Part shown: one piece after another, positions 9,105 through 17,820 of the stretch
How the letters are laid out: every line of letters starts with the position of its first letter
Numbering within the stretch: the first letter of the stretch is position 1
DNA from: Danxiaibacter sp048498555
GTDB lineage: Bacteria > Bacteroidota > Bacteroidia > Chitinophagales > Chitinophagaceae
Direction of reading: 5' to 3'
Length of the DNA: 64,000 bases
NCBI GenBank assembly: GCA_048498555.1
Contig: JBEHXT010000002.1
Coordinates: 248,001 to 312,000 of the forward strand
The notes under the pieces: generated by a model
Database searches by the model: none
Told to the model about the DNA's origin: nothing
The model's input: the letters and a program-made list of their open reading frames with translations, nothing else
Program-made: the position numbers and the translations under genes

Positions 9105-9866
9105 TTACTTTGATGTAAGGCTGGCAACCATGTATTCTTTGTTCAATCTTGCGATGTTCTCAATAGTAATGCCTTTTGGACAAGTAGCCTCGCATGCTCC
9201 TGTAGCAGTACACGAACCAAAGCCTTCTTTATCCATCTGGGCCACCATGTTCACAACGCGCGTTTTGCGCTCAGGATCACCTTGTGGCAACAATGCCAGG
9301 TGAGCAACTTTTGCACTCACAAACAAAAGAGCCGAGCTATTTTTACATGCAGCAACGCAGGCGCCGCAACCTATACAGGCAGCTGCAGCAAAGGCCGCAT
9401 CAGCTTTCTCTTTTTCAACAGGCAGCGCGTTGGCATCAACAGCGTTACCAGTGTTTACTGAAATGTAACCTCCAGCCTGGATAATTCTGTCAAAAGAAGT
9501 ACGATCTACAACCAGGTCTTTTACCACAGGGAACGCTTTTGCTCTCCAGGGTTCAACCACAATTGTGTCGCCATCTTTAAATGCACGCATGTGCAACTGG
9601 CAAGTAGTATTTTGTGTCCATGGACCATGAGGCTTACCATCAATGTACATCGAGCACATACCGCAAATACCTTCGCGGCAATCGTGATCAAATGCAATAG
9701 GATCTTTTCCTTCCCTGATCAGGCGCTCATTCAATACATCAAACATTTCGAGAAAAGACATCTCGTTCGATATATCGCTTACCTGGTAAGTTTCAAAATA
9801 TCCCCTGTCGTTGGCATTTTTCTGCCTCCATACTTTCAGCGTAAGATTCATGGTATAATGTTCCAT
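9105..9866 (-). CDS. sdhB: Succinate dehydrogenase/fumarate reductase iron-sulfur subunit
   Basis: Electron-transfer subunit of respiratory complex II, carrying three Fe-S clusters between the flavoprotein and the membrane cytochrome. The 2Fe-2S ligands are in CREGICGMCSMYIDGK and TTCQLH. The ferredoxin-type pair is CIGCGACVAACKN and CTATGACEATCPKGI. Length 253 residues is typical. An alternative start five codons in (MNLTLKVWRQ, ATG ending at 9851) is equally plausible. Last gene of the minus-strand sdhC-sdhA-sdhB set, 124 bp after sdhA. Confidence 0.94.
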   Translation of the reverse strand: MEHYTMNLTLKVWRQKNANDRGYFETYQVSDISNEMSFLEMFDVLNERLIREGKDPIAFDHDCREGICGMCSMYIDGKPHGPWTQNTTCQLHMRAFKDGDTIVVEPWRAKAFPVVKDLVVDRTSFDRIIQAGGYISVNTGNAVDANALPVEKEKADAAFAAAACIGCGACVAACKNSSALLFVSAKVAHLALLPQGDPERKTRVVNMVAQMDKEGFGSCTATGACEATCPKGITIENIARLNKEYMVASLTSK

Positions 9867-9990
9867 AGAAAAACGTGCTTATGTGATGTGATGCGCTGTA
9901 TATTTTCGCGTATCACAGGATTATTTCAAATGATAATTTCAAACATCAATCAGCCGCTGCTTACGTTTATTAAAACGTAAACCGTACAAC

Positions 9991-11964
9991 TTATTTATAA
10001 CTTCTCTGGCTTGGTTTTACAACTTCGTAATCCAGCGTTTCTTTGTGAAGCTCCCAGTTATGGTCGCCTTTGTATTCCCAGGCAGAGACATACATAAACC
10101 TGTCATCGTGGCGTAAAGCTTCACCTTCTTCAGTCTGGCTTTCTTCACGGAAATGGCCGCCGCAACTTTCTGCACGATCCAATGCATCTTTACACATTAA
10201 CTCGCCCAGCTCGATAAAGTCAGCAACACGTCCGGCTTTATCCAGTTCAAAGTTCATGTCATTTATATCACCCGGAATTCTGACATCGCTCCAGAATTCT
10301 TTTTTCAATGCCTGAATTTCAGTGATAGCCTCCTGCAGCCCCTGGGCGTTTCTAGCCATGCCGCATTTATCCCACATAATCTTTCCAAGGCGTTTGTGGA
10401 AGCTTTCTACTGTTTGCGATCCTTTAATGTTCATCAACTGTTCAATACGGCCCCTTACAGACTTTTCAGCAGCTTCAAAAGCAGCATGAGAAGTTGGAAT
10501 TGCCGCTGTACGGATCTCATCGGCCAGGTAGTTACCCAGCGTATAAGGAATTACAAAGTACCCATCAGCCAGACCCTGCATCAGTGCAGAAGCGCCCAGG
10601 CGGTTTGCACCGTGATCGCTAAAGTTGGCTTCCCCGAGTGCATATAAACCAGGAACGGTTGTCATTAATTCATAGTCAACCCACAAGCCACCCATTGTGT
10701 AGTGAACAGCGGGATAGATACGCATAGGTATCTCATATGGGTTTTCACCTGTGATCTTTTCATACATGTCAAACAGGTTACCATATTTTTCTTTCACCAC
10801 ATCTTTACCCATGGCAACTACCTGATCATGCGGAACATTATCAAGACTACGTTTTGTTACTTCACCCTTACCGTATCTTTCAATTGCATCAGCATAATCC
10901 AGGTAAACAGCTTGCTTCGAAGAGCCCACACCATAACCTGCATCGCATCTTTCTTTCGCTGCGCGGCTAGCCACATCACGCGGAACCAGGTTACCGAAAG
11001 CAGGGTATCTTCTTTCCAGGTAATAATCTCTTTCTTCTTCAGGAATTTCGTTTGGCTTACGGTTGTCGCCTTGTTTTTTAGGAACCCAGATCCTACCATC
11101 ATTACGTAAGGATTCGCTCATCAGCGTTAATTTACTCTGATGGTCACCACTTACAGGAATACATGTGGGGTGGATCTGTGTAAAGCAAGGGTTACCAAAG
11201 TAAGCACCTGCTTTGTGTGCTTTCCATGCAGCAGTAACATTGCTTCCCATTGCGTTTGTAGAAAGATAAAATACGTTACCGTATCCACCACTGCATATTA
11301 AAACAGAATGCCCGAAATGTCTTTCAAGTTTGCCGCTAATCAAATCGCGGGTAATTATACCACGCGCCTTACCATCAATCACCACTACTTCCAACATTTC
11401 GTGGCGATTGTACATGGTAACATTACCAAGTGCGATCTGCCTTTCCAATGCCTGATAGGCCCCTATTAATAATTGCTGACCGGTTTGCCCGGCAGCATAA
11501 AAAGTTCTTTGTACCTGTGTACCACCGAAACTACGATTGCTTAACAATCCACCATATTCGCGGGCAAAAGGAACCCCTTGCGCTACACACTGGTCAATAA
11601 TATTGGCGCTAACTTCCGCCAGGCGATGCACATTCCCTTCTCTTGCGCGGTAGTCGCCACCTTTAATTGTATCGTAAAACAGGCGAAAAACGCTATCGCC
11701 ATCATTCTGATAATTCTTCGCAGCATTAATACCACCCTGAGCAGCAATTGAGTGCGCACGGCGGGGAGAATCCTGAAAACAAAATGCCTTCACTTTGTAA
11801 CCCATCTCGCCTAATGCAGCGGCTGCTGAAGCGCCTGCCAGCCCTGTACCCACAATGATCACTTCCAGTTTACGCTTGTTGGCAGGATTAACCAATTTGC
11901 AATGACCTTTATAATCGGTCCACTTTTGATCTAATGGACCTGAAGGAATTTTTGCATCTAACAT
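9991..11964 (-). CDS. sdhA: Succinate dehydrogenase/fumarate reductase flavoprotein subunit
   Basis: Catalytic subunit of complex II, oxidising succinate to fumarate with covalently bound FAD. The dinucleotide-binding motif is VIIVGTGLAGASAAAALGEM. The FAD-linking histidine is in RRAHSIAAQGGINAAKNY. The active-site region includes HPTCIPVSGDHQSKL and the C-terminal GANRLGASALMQGLADGY. I start at MLDAKIPSGPLDQKW (ATG 11962-11964), giving 657 residues; the 18 codons before it are not family-like. Lies 76 bp downstream of sdhC. Confidence 0.94.
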   Translation of the reverse strand: MLDAKIPSGPLDQKWTDYKGHCKLVNPANKRKLEVIIVGTGLAGASAAAALGEMGYKVKAFCFQDSPRRAHSIAAQGGINAAKNYQNDGDSVFRLFYDTIKGGDYRAREGNVHRLAEVSANIIDQCVAQGVPFAREYGGLLSNRSFGGTQVQRTFYAAGQTGQQLLIGAYQALERQIALGNVTMYNRHEMLEVVVIDGKARGIITRDLISGKLERHFGHSVLICSGGYGNVFYLSTNAMGSNVTAAWKAHKAGAYFGNPCFTQIHPTCIPVSGDHQSKLTLMSESLRNDGRIWVPKKQGDNRKPNEIPEEERDYYLERRYPAFGNLVPRDVASRAAKERCDAGYGVGSSKQAVYLDYADAIERYGKGEVTKRSLDNVPHDQVVAMGKDVVKEKYGNLFDMYEKITGENPYEIPMRIYPAVHYTMGGLWVDYELMTTVPGLYALGEANFSDHGANRLGASALMQGLADGYFVIPYTLGNYLADEIRTAAIPTSHAAFEAAEKSVRGRIEQLMNIKGSQTVESFHKRLGKIMWDKCGMARNAQGLQEAITEIQALKKEFWSDVRIPGDINDMNFELDKAGRVADFIELGELMCKDALDRAESCGGHFREESQTEEGEALRHDDRFMYVSAWEYKGDHNWELHKETLDYEVVKPSQRSYK

Positions 11965-12040
11965 ACGTCGCAGATTTAACTGATTTAGTCTGATTATTCT
12001 GATTAAATGGCCACGCAATTATTTATCGCGTGCGGGCTTT

Positions 12041-12727
12041 TTAGCTTAACCAATGGAAATACATGCTTACCGGCATCATGATAAAAGCCAGGCAAACTAT
12101 AATAGCAAAGGCATATCCAAGCTTGGTCAACGCTACATTATATTTTCTATTGTAAACGCCTACGCTTCTGAACGCGCTTTGAAAACCATGAGCAAGGTGA
12201 TATCCTAAAGAAATACAACCTAATATATATACTACAACTACCCAGGTAACTTCAAACCTGTTTTGCATTAATGCATATAAGTTGTGAACGGTTTTACCAT
12301 CGCTAAGTGTTACTTCTTCAACACCGGTAAAGCGGGAAGGGATCCAGAAATCGATCCAGTGAATTACCAGGAACAACAGGATGATTGTTCCTAAAAGGCC
12401 CATGCTTCTGCTATACCATTTGCTACCGCGGTTGCCATAGCTTACTGCATACCCGGTTCCGCGCTTGCTGCGGTTAGAAGCTTCCAGCATTAAACCCTGA
12501 ATGATGTGAATGAAAATAAAAACAAACAATCCCACCTCTAAAATCCTCATTACAACAGTTGCTCCCATAAAGTGGGCAGCCCTGTTGAACATTTCACCAC
12601 CATCGTTTGCCCAAATACAGGCATTTAATCCTGCGTGTACAATCAAAAAAAGAATCAGGAAAATTCCGCTTAAGCCCATCGTCAATTTCCTTCCTACTGC
12701 AGAAGTGAAAATTTGTTTCAAGGTCAT
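12041..12727 (-). CDS. sdhC: Succinate dehydrogenase cytochrome b558-type membrane subunit
   Basis: Single membrane anchor of complex II that binds haem and reduces or oxidises quinone. The 228-residue protein has five hydrophobic helices; histidines that could ligate haem occur in LIVHAGLNACIW, FIFIHIIQGLML, FLVIHWIDFW and LGYHLAHGFQSAFRSVG. This fused cytochrome b558 form, with no separate SdhD, is the usual Bacteroidota type. First gene of sdhCAB. Confidence 0.9.
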   Translation of the reverse strand: MTLKQIFTSAVGRKLTMGLSGIFLILFLIVHAGLNACIWANDGGEMFNRAAHFMGATVVMRILEVGLFVFIFIHIIQGLMLEASNRSKRGTGYAVSYGNRGSKWYSRSMGLLGTIILLFLVIHWIDFWIPSRFTGVEEVTLSDGKTVHNLYALMQNRFEVTWVVVVYILGCISLGYHLAHGFQSAFRSVGVYNRKYNVALTKLGYAFAIIVCLAFIMMPVSMYFHWLS

Positions 12728-12759
12728 ACTGACAAGTGTTGTTTGTGAGAAAATCGCTG

Positions 12760-12767
12760 CAAAAATA
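12760..12767 (-). promoter_or_regulatory. Possible -7 box of the sdhCAB operon
   Basis: On the minus strand this reads TATTTTTG, matching the Bacteroidota -7 consensus TAnnTTTG, 32 bp before the sdhC start codon. A clear -33 TTTG is not visible. Confidence 0.4.
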
Positions 12768-13164
12768 GGACATGAATGCCACCGAATTGTAAAAAAAATA
12801 AAAAAAGCTTTCAGTTATTAGCTATCAGCTATCAGCAAAGTATTCTTCCGATCTTGTATTGGCGCACATTTGAGACAAAACTCTTTTCCTGATAATAAAT
12901 ATTTGTACCCGCTGATTTAAATAGCCAGCACACATCAATAGAAAGAAAAAGCTACAAATTTTTAAAAGCTCTCAGCGTTGAGCCGATCTTGTGATGATGC
13001 AAATCTGCGATAGAGTTCTTTACTTCCTGGTTGTTGCTATAATCGTCTGGCGAAAAGCAACATCTATAAATAACCACAAAAAATCCAATAAATCTTAAAA
13101 TCCGGCTAATCCCGGTCCCATTTTCCGCTCATCTAAATTTTCAAAAATCCTAATAAACAAATGT

Positions 13165-13172
13165 TACATTTG
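13165..13172 (+). promoter_or_regulatory. -7 box placed only 4 nt before the start codon
   Basis: TACATTTG matches TAnnTTTG exactly. The G is followed by four bases and then the ATG at 13177, so transcription should start at or next to the start codon and the mRNA may be leaderless. The same arrangement precedes tsaD. Confidence 0.5.
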
Positions 13173-13176
13173 GTAC

Positions 13177-14436
13177 ATGCTGAAACTATTGAGCATAGTA
13201 TGGAATAGCTTTAAGATGGCCATGCAGGAACTTAGAGTAAACAAACTACGTACTTTTTTGTCGTTGTTTGGTATTACTATTGGCATCTTCTGTATTATCG
13301 GCGTACTAACTACGGTAAATAGCCTGGAATATAAAGTTCAAAGCGATATTTCAGCACTTGGTTCAAATACAATCTACATAGACAAATGGGAATATGGCGG
13401 AGGACCCGATTATCCCTGGTGGAAATACATTAAAAGGCCTCAGCCCAAATTTGACGAAGTAAAATTCATTAAAGAAAAGAGCTCGCTCGCAGAATATGTC
13501 TGCTACTTCAATTCGAACGGAATTAATCTTCAATATGAAAATGATATATTAAATGGGGTTGCCATTTATGGCGTTACGGAAGATTTTAATAAGATTCAAT
13601 CTTTTAATATTGAGTATGGCAGGTACCTCAACGAGTCCGAATTTGCCAGAGGCAATGCTGTAGGCATAATAGGTTATACAAATGCCGAAGATCTTTTTGG
13701 CAAAGCAGAAAAAGCATTAGGCAAAACCGTAACCTTTGGAGGAAGACGAATTAATATTATCGGCATTATTGAAAAGCAGGGCCAAAGCTTTTTGGGCGGA
13801 GGATTTGATTACGATAGATGTTTAATAAGCTCTTACCGGTATTTTGCGAGCGTTTACAATGTTATAAATAATGATAACCTTCAGCCTTTTATTATGGTGA
13901 AAGGTAAAGATGGAGTTCCCACCCCTGCCCTTACCGATGAACTGAGAGGGATTATGCGTCAGACAAGAAAGTTGAGTCCGCGGACCGATGATGATTTTGC
14001 GCTGAATGACGTAAACATGTTTAGCCAGCAGGTCAGTTCTTTCTTCGGCACGGTAAATATTGGCGGATGGGCTATCGCGGGACTAAGCCTGATAGTTGGG
14101 CTGTTTGGCGTGGCTAACATTATGTTCGTTACCGTTCGTGAACGTACCAGCCAAATCGGGCTGAAAAAAGCTATAGGCGCGAAAAGAAGGTCCATCCTTA
14201 TAGAGTTTCTCCTCGAAAGCGCGTTCCTGTGTATTATTGGCGGTTTAATCGGCCTGCTTCTGGTATGGCTGCTGGCAACAATATTGAGCAGTGTATTGCC
14301 TTTTGCGCTGATTATTTCTCCTAAAATAATTGCACTCGCATTTGGACTGTGCGTAATTCTAGGCATTTTGTCCGGCATTATCCCCGCGTCAATTGCAGCC
14401 AGAATGAACCCGGTTGTTGCCATCAGAACAAAATAA
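13177..14436 (+). CDS. ABC transporter permease, MacB/FtsX type
   Basis: Inner-membrane subunit of a MacB-like exporter of 419 residues. One N-terminal helix (LRTFLSLFGITIGIFCIIGVL, about 25-45) precedes a large periplasmic domain (about 50-285), then three C-terminal helices of the FtsX fold, with VRERTSQIGLKKAIGAKRRS between helices 2 and 3 as in all MacB permeases. The C-terminus ends in the usual PVVAIRTK. No ATPase gene is adjacent, so the ATP-binding partner must be elsewhere. tsaD follows after 57 bp but has its own promoter-like box. Confidence 0.88.
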   Translation: MLKLLSIVWNSFKMAMQELRVNKLRTFLSLFGITIGIFCIIGVLTTVNSLEYKVQSDISALGSNTIYIDKWEYGGGPDYPWWKYIKRPQPKFDEVKFIKEKSSLAEYVCYFNSNGINLQYENDILNGVAIYGVTEDFNKIQSFNIEYGRYLNESEFARGNAVGIIGYTNAEDLFGKAEKALGKTVTFGGRRINIIGIIEKQGQSFLGGGFDYDRCLISSYRYFASVYNVINNDNLQPFIMVKGKDGVPTPALTDELRGIMRQTRKLSPRTDDDFALNDVNMFSQQVSSFFGTVNIGGWAIAGLSLIVGLFGVANIMFVTVRERTSQIGLKKAIGAKRRSILIEFLLESAFLCIIGGLIGLLLVWLLATILSSVLPFALIISPKIIALAFGLCVILGILSGIIPASIAARMNPVVAIRTK

Positions 14437-14481
14437 TCATTCAAATTACAGCTCATCAATACGCTACTAAACCGGAGTTAG

Positions 14482-14489
14482 TACATTTG
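14482..14489 (+). promoter_or_regulatory. -7 box 4 nt before tsaD start
   Basis: TACATTTG followed by four bases and ATG at 14494, identical in sequence and spacing to the box before the permease gene at 13177. Suggests a leaderless tsaD mRNA. Confidence 0.5.
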
Positions 14490-14493
14490 CAAA

Positions 14494-15549
14494 ATGAGCC
14501 TTTCTTCAGAAAATCAGAACGAAACAGGAAACATCAACAACAGTCCCATTCGTATTCTGGCCATTGAATCTTCTTGTGATGATACGTCCGCATCCGTTTG
14601 TATTGACGGACGAATTGCATCTAACTATGTTGCCAATCAAAAAGTGCATGAACAATATGGCGGTGTAGTTCCTGAACTGGCGAGCCGCGCGCATATGCAA
14701 AATATTGTGCCTGTTGTGGACGTAGCACTGAAACAGGCAGGTATCTCCCTTCCGGAAATCGATGCAATCGCTTTTACACAATCCCCCGGCTTGATCGGCA
14801 GCCTTCTTGTGGGCGCCCAGTTTGCAAAATCGCTGGCATTGGCATTGTCAAAGCCGTTGATAGCTGTTCATCACATGCAAGCGCATGTATTGGCCAACCT
14901 GATTGAAGAAAACAGGCCATCTTTTCCTTTTTTATGCCTTACCGTAAGTGGCGGACACACACAGATTGTTTTAGCCAAATCTCCATTGGAGCTCGAAGTG
15001 ATCGGCGAAACCATTGACGACGCGGCTGGTGAAGCCTTTGATAAAAGTGCCAAATTATTGGGCTTGCCTTATCCAGGAGGCCCCCTGGTAGATAAAAATG
15101 CGCAACTGGGCAATCCGCTTGCATTCAAATTTGCCGAACCGCAAATACCTGAATTGAATTTTTCTTTCAGCGGATTAAAGACCTCAGTCTTATATTTTTT
15201 ACAGGCAAAGCAAAAAGAGGACGAAAAATTTATTGAAAATAACCTCAATGATCTGTGCGCCTCTATTCAACACACGATTATTCAAATCCTCCTGAAAAAA
15301 TTAAAGAAAGCTGTTACACAAACCGGGGTAAAAAGCGTTTGCATTGCTGGCGGCGTGAGTGCAAACAGTGGCCTTAGAAACGCGCTACAGGAGGCCGGCA
15401 AAAAAAATGGCTGGAATACGTTTATTCCGCCATTTCAATATTGTACAGATAATGCCGGAATGATTGCTATCACGGCCTTTTATAAATACAAAGCTGGTAA
15501 ATTCTCTGATCTGAGTGTGAGCCCAACAGCCCGCGCAGAATGGAGCTGA
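14494..15549 (+). CDS. tsaD: tRNA N6-adenosine threonylcarbamoyltransferase
   Basis: Transfers threonylcarbamoyl from the adenylate made by TsaC to A37 of ANN-decoding tRNAs, acting with TsaB and TsaE in the cytoplasm. The 351-residue product has the ASKHA-fold blocks: ILAIESSCDDTSASV, HHMQAH (metal ligands), TVSGGHTQIV, GEAFDKSAKLLGLPYPGG and CIAGGVSANSGLR. It differs from most homologues only by a short polar N-terminal extension (MSLSSENQNETGNINNS). Start supported by the -7 box just upstream. Confidence 0.95.
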   Translation: MSLSSENQNETGNINNSPIRILAIESSCDDTSASVCIDGRIASNYVANQKVHEQYGGVVPELASRAHMQNIVPVVDVALKQAGISLPEIDAIAFTQSPGLIGSLLVGAQFAKSLALALSKPLIAVHHMQAHVLANLIEENRPSFPFLCLTVSGGHTQIVLAKSPLELEVIGETIDDAAGEAFDKSAKLLGLPYPGGPLVDKNAQLGNPLAFKFAEPQIPELNFSFSGLKTSVLYFLQAKQKEDEKFIENNLNDLCASIQHTIIQILLKKLKKAVTQTGVKSVCIAGGVSANSGLRNALQEAGKKNGWNTFIPPFQYCTDNAGMIAITAFYKYKAGKFSDLSVSPTARAEWS

Positions 15550-15555
15550 CGATAT

Positions 15556-15639
15556 AAGGAATGAGGCGTAAGGCGTGAGGTCAAAGGCATTGAAACCTGA
15601 CACTTCACCTTACACCTCATACCCCATACCTCATACCTT
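15556..15639. repeat. Word-repeat inverted element 2 (AAGG/TGAGG words)
   Basis: A 26-bp left arm (15556-15581) made of ATGAGG, GTAAGG and GTGAGG words pairs with a 26-bp right arm (15614-15639) at 19 of 26 positions. Most mismatches are transitions that would be G.U pairs in RNA. It fills the gap between convergent tsaD and the PPOX-fold gene. Confidence 0.7.
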
Positions 15640-15641
15640 TC

Positions 15642-16148
15642 CTAAATTTTTATCGTTCCTTCCACACCGTCATCCATTGTTTTACCCGTAACCAGTGCGG
15701 TTAACAGCTTAAACATTTCCACCATGCGGCCATGCTTTGTGTCCCAGTAATACGCTTCATCGGGTATTACCTTAATAACGCAGATCCGTGGGTCGTCTTT
15801 TCCTTCGGTGAACCAAACTTTTGCAATAGGTGTCCATAATTCATCGATCATTTTCTTGTCTTGCGTTATCTCAGCGGCGCCTCTAACAGATAGAAAACTA
15901 TCCTTTGACGGGTGGGAATAAAGTAAATCGACCCTGCCATTGCCCAAAATTTCGCTATTCTTTTTGCTTGTTTTATCAGACATGAACCAAATATTGCCCT
16001 GATCGTCTGTTTTCAAGCTGGCCATTGGCCGGGATTGTAGCTCATTTTTTCCTGAGTAGGTACAAAACATACACGTATTTACCTCATTTACAATCTCTTG
16101 CAACTTTTCAATAGCTTCTTTACTTTGTAGATTTTTAACGTCTCCCAT
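15642..16148 (-). CDS. Pyridoxamine 5'-phosphate oxidase-fold general stress protein
   Basis: A 168-residue split-barrel flavin-binding protein of the general stress protein 26 group. The typical segments are MFCTYSGKNELQSRPMASLK, GNIWFMSDKTSKKNSEI and VDLLYSHPSKDSFLSVRGAAEI, then LWTPIAKVWFTEGKDDP and a late DEAYYWDTKHGRMVEM. These resemble FMN- or F420-binding proteins rather than true PdxH, because the pyridoxamine-phosphate-specific C-terminus is absent. Biological substrate unknown. Monocistronic, with a word-repeat element immediately after its stop codon. Confidence 0.85.
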   Translation of the reverse strand: MGDVKNLQSKEAIEKLQEIVNEVNTCMFCTYSGKNELQSRPMASLKTDDQGNIWFMSDKTSKKNSEILGNGRVDLLYSHPSKDSFLSVRGAAEITQDKKMIDELWTPIAKVWFTEGKDDPRICVIKVIPDEAYYWDTKHGRMVEMFKLLTALVTGKTMDDGVEGTIKI

Positions 16149-16483
16149 AAAAAATATTTTAATGCGTTATTAAATTCGGTCCAGATCAAGAGATAAAATT
16201 TCATGCCTTTTCATTTTAGGTTGCACAGCAGGGCGTTATGGTAATTAAGTCAACATCATCGTGTAAAAAACGGGGCAGGCGAAGCAAAAAGCGTTCGCAA
16301 TCATTGAAGCCGGCCACAATTGACGACAACAATCTTAACGTTTCAACTTTCCCAGTCCGGCCGCCTCCAGATGGCTTTTGACCTGTACTTTACTTTCCCC
16401 GGCTTGGATTTTGTGTAAATAGCCAAAATATGGTCGTTGACCAACAAATAATAACCATTTACATTACATTTGAAAAAATTAGG
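16149..16483. other. 335-bp divergent intergenic region
   Basis: Lies between the divergent PPOX-fold and lipoprotein genes. The only feature I can support is the promoter box at 16465-16472. No reading frame, hairpin with T-run or repeat stands out. Confidence 0.4.
16465..16472 (+). promoter_or_regulatory. -7 box before the lipoprotein gene
   Basis: TACATTTG matches the phylum consensus and ends 11 nt before ATG 16484. AGG just before the start codon may act as a weak ribosome-binding site. Confidence 0.4.
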
Positions 16484-16987
16484 ATGATGACAAAATTGAT
16501 CGGCAATAGAACCGTAGCTCTTTTAATATTGTTAGTATGTATTACGCTGGGCGCATGTACTTCGCCAAGCAAAGTAACCGGCCCGGAGGGAAATGCTGTT
16601 GAGTTAAAAGGGAATTGGATAGTGAGTGACATTAATATAGAAGGCGCGTCGAAAGGTTTGAAAGTCTCCGTTTTTGATGAGGCACTGTATTCCTGCTTTA
16701 TTGGAAGCCAGTGGACGTTGGTTCAAAACGGAAATGGATCTTACACTATTCCGGCAAATGATAATTGCTCTGGTGTAACGAGAAAAATATTCTGGAGTGT
16801 TCAATCGGCTAACGGAGCACAATACTTTCAGTTTAAAAAATTAAACGAAGGTGATAAGGCCAAACAGGTAACAGAAGGGTATAAACTCCAGATAAAATCT
16901 TTACAAGGCAATACAATGGTTCTGCAGTCTGCAGTTGCATTTGAAGGAAAAACAGTTTACATCAACTACAATTTCACTAAAAACTAA
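16484..16987 (+). CDS. Lipoprotein with lipocalin-like beta domain
   Basis: The frame encodes a type II signal peptide (TVALLILLVCITLGACTS), with lipidation expected on the Cys of LGAC, followed by a single beta-rich domain of about 140 residues. LKGNWIVSDINIEG, FIGSQWTLVQNGNGSYTI and KIFWSVQ resemble the lipocalin-like proteins common in this phylum, where the first strand reads L.G.W....I. The role is unknown; a membrane-anchored binding or structural protein is likely. Start chosen at ATG 16484 (the next codon is also ATG) because the signal peptide begins there. The next gene starts 44 bp later, probably in the same operon. Confidence 0.75.
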   Translation: MMTKLIGNRTVALLILLVCITLGACTSPSKVTGPEGNAVELKGNWIVSDINIEGASKGLKVSVFDEALYSCFIGSQWTLVQNGNGSYTIPANDNCSGVTRKIFWSVQSANGAQYFQFKKLNEGDKAKQVTEGYKLQIKSLQGNTMVLQSAVAFEGKTVYINYNFTKN

Positions 16988-17031
16988 TTCAGGTAATCCT
17001 GGAGTGAAAAGAAAACCGGAGATATAAATCT

Positions 17032-17763
17032 ATGAAGCGAAATTTACTGGCTCTCGTGTGTTGCGTGATGATCATGCCGGTTTTTGGGCAAAAAATAATT
17101 CAGGGTGTGCTGAAGGATAGTGCTACGCTAAATCCTATCGGTTATGCAAGCGTTACGAATATTGTCACTAACAAAACGGTGATCACAAACGACAAAGGGA
17201 TGTTTAATCTCCTGGTGGACGAGGATGATATTCTCACATTTTCAGCGGTTGGATATCACTTTGATACGCTCCATTACAACTTTCGCTATACCAATCAGTC
17301 TCCGATTGTCTTAATTCTAAAGCCCCTTGTTGCAAATTTGGGCAACGTAACCGTTAAGTCAAAAGGCTATAGCCAGTACCAGCTGGATAGCATGCAGAGG
17401 AGGAAAGAGTTTTTGGCTGATGTGGGATCTAACAAAATCCCGGCAATCAGTGGCGCAAATTCAGGCGCTGGTATTGCGCTGAACCTCGATAGGTTTAAAA
17501 AGAAAGAAAAGAAAAAACGCGATGCCTACGAGTTTTTCGATACAAATGAAATGCAGGAATATATCAACTATCGATTTCCGCCCTCATTTGTGCATCAGTA
17601 TACAGGGCTTGAAGGTGATTCACTGCAATTATTTATGGAGAAATACAGGCCGGAATTCAGGTGGCTACGAGAACACGGAACTGAAGAAGACCTCAAATAC
17701 TACATCAATGATAGCCTGAAAGATTTTCACAAGCCGTCATCAACGCCAGAAGGCAGCAAATAG
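17032..17763 (+). CDS. Exported protein with carboxypeptidase-regulatory-like domain
   Basis: A 243-residue protein with a signal peptide (LLALVCCVMIMPVFGQ) and one carboxypeptidase-regulatory-like beta-sandwich at about 22-105 (IIQGVLKDSATLNPIGYASV, TNDKGMFNLLVDEDD, FSAVGYHFDTL). The C-terminal half is basic and polar (KKKEKKKRDAYEFFDTNE) with no recognised fold. Unlike TonB-dependent receptors that begin with this domain, it has no barrel. Such short proteins are common in Bacteroidota and of unknown role. Probably co-transcribed with the preceding lipoprotein gene. Confidence 0.8.
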   Translation: MKRNLLALVCCVMIMPVFGQKIIQGVLKDSATLNPIGYASVTNIVTNKTVITNDKGMFNLLVDEDDILTFSAVGYHFDTLHYNFRYTNQSPIVLILKPLVANLGNVTVKSKGYSQYQLDSMQRRKEFLADVGSNKIPAISGANSGAGIALNLDRFKKKEKKKRDAYEFFDTNEMQEYINYRFPPSFVHQYTGLEGDSLQLFMEKYRPEFRWLREHGTEEDLKYYINDSLKDFHKPSSTPEGSK

Positions 17764-17765
17764 AG

Positions 17766-17818
17766 AAAAAGCTTCATTTTATTCAAACAGTGAACAGGGA
17801 ATAAAATGAAGCTTTTTA
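17766..17818. terminator. Long bidirectional terminator between convergent genes
   Basis: AAAAAGCTTCATTTTATT (17766-17783) pairs with AATAAAATGAAGCTTTTT (17801-17818), an 18-bp perfect stem with a 17-nt loop. It fills the whole gap between the convergent stop codons and can end transcription from both sides. Confidence 0.9.
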
Positions 17819-17820
17819 CA

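Larger units (their letters stand above)
12728..13176. other. Divergent intergenic region with a half word-repeat element
   Basis: Separates sdhC (minus) from the permease gene (plus). It holds a word-rich stretch (TTAGCTATCAGCTATCAGC, 12818-12836) after AAAAGCTTTCAG (12803-12814), with a partial direct echo AAAAGCTCTCAG at 12964-12975. The words AAAGCTTTCAG and AGCTATCAG recur in the large element near 53.75 kb. No gene is visible. Confidence 0.45.

Noticed and set aside
13959..14459. 166-codon frame antisense to the MacB-like permease
   Set aside because: Opposite strand of a hydrophobic C-terminus; no start signal or family.
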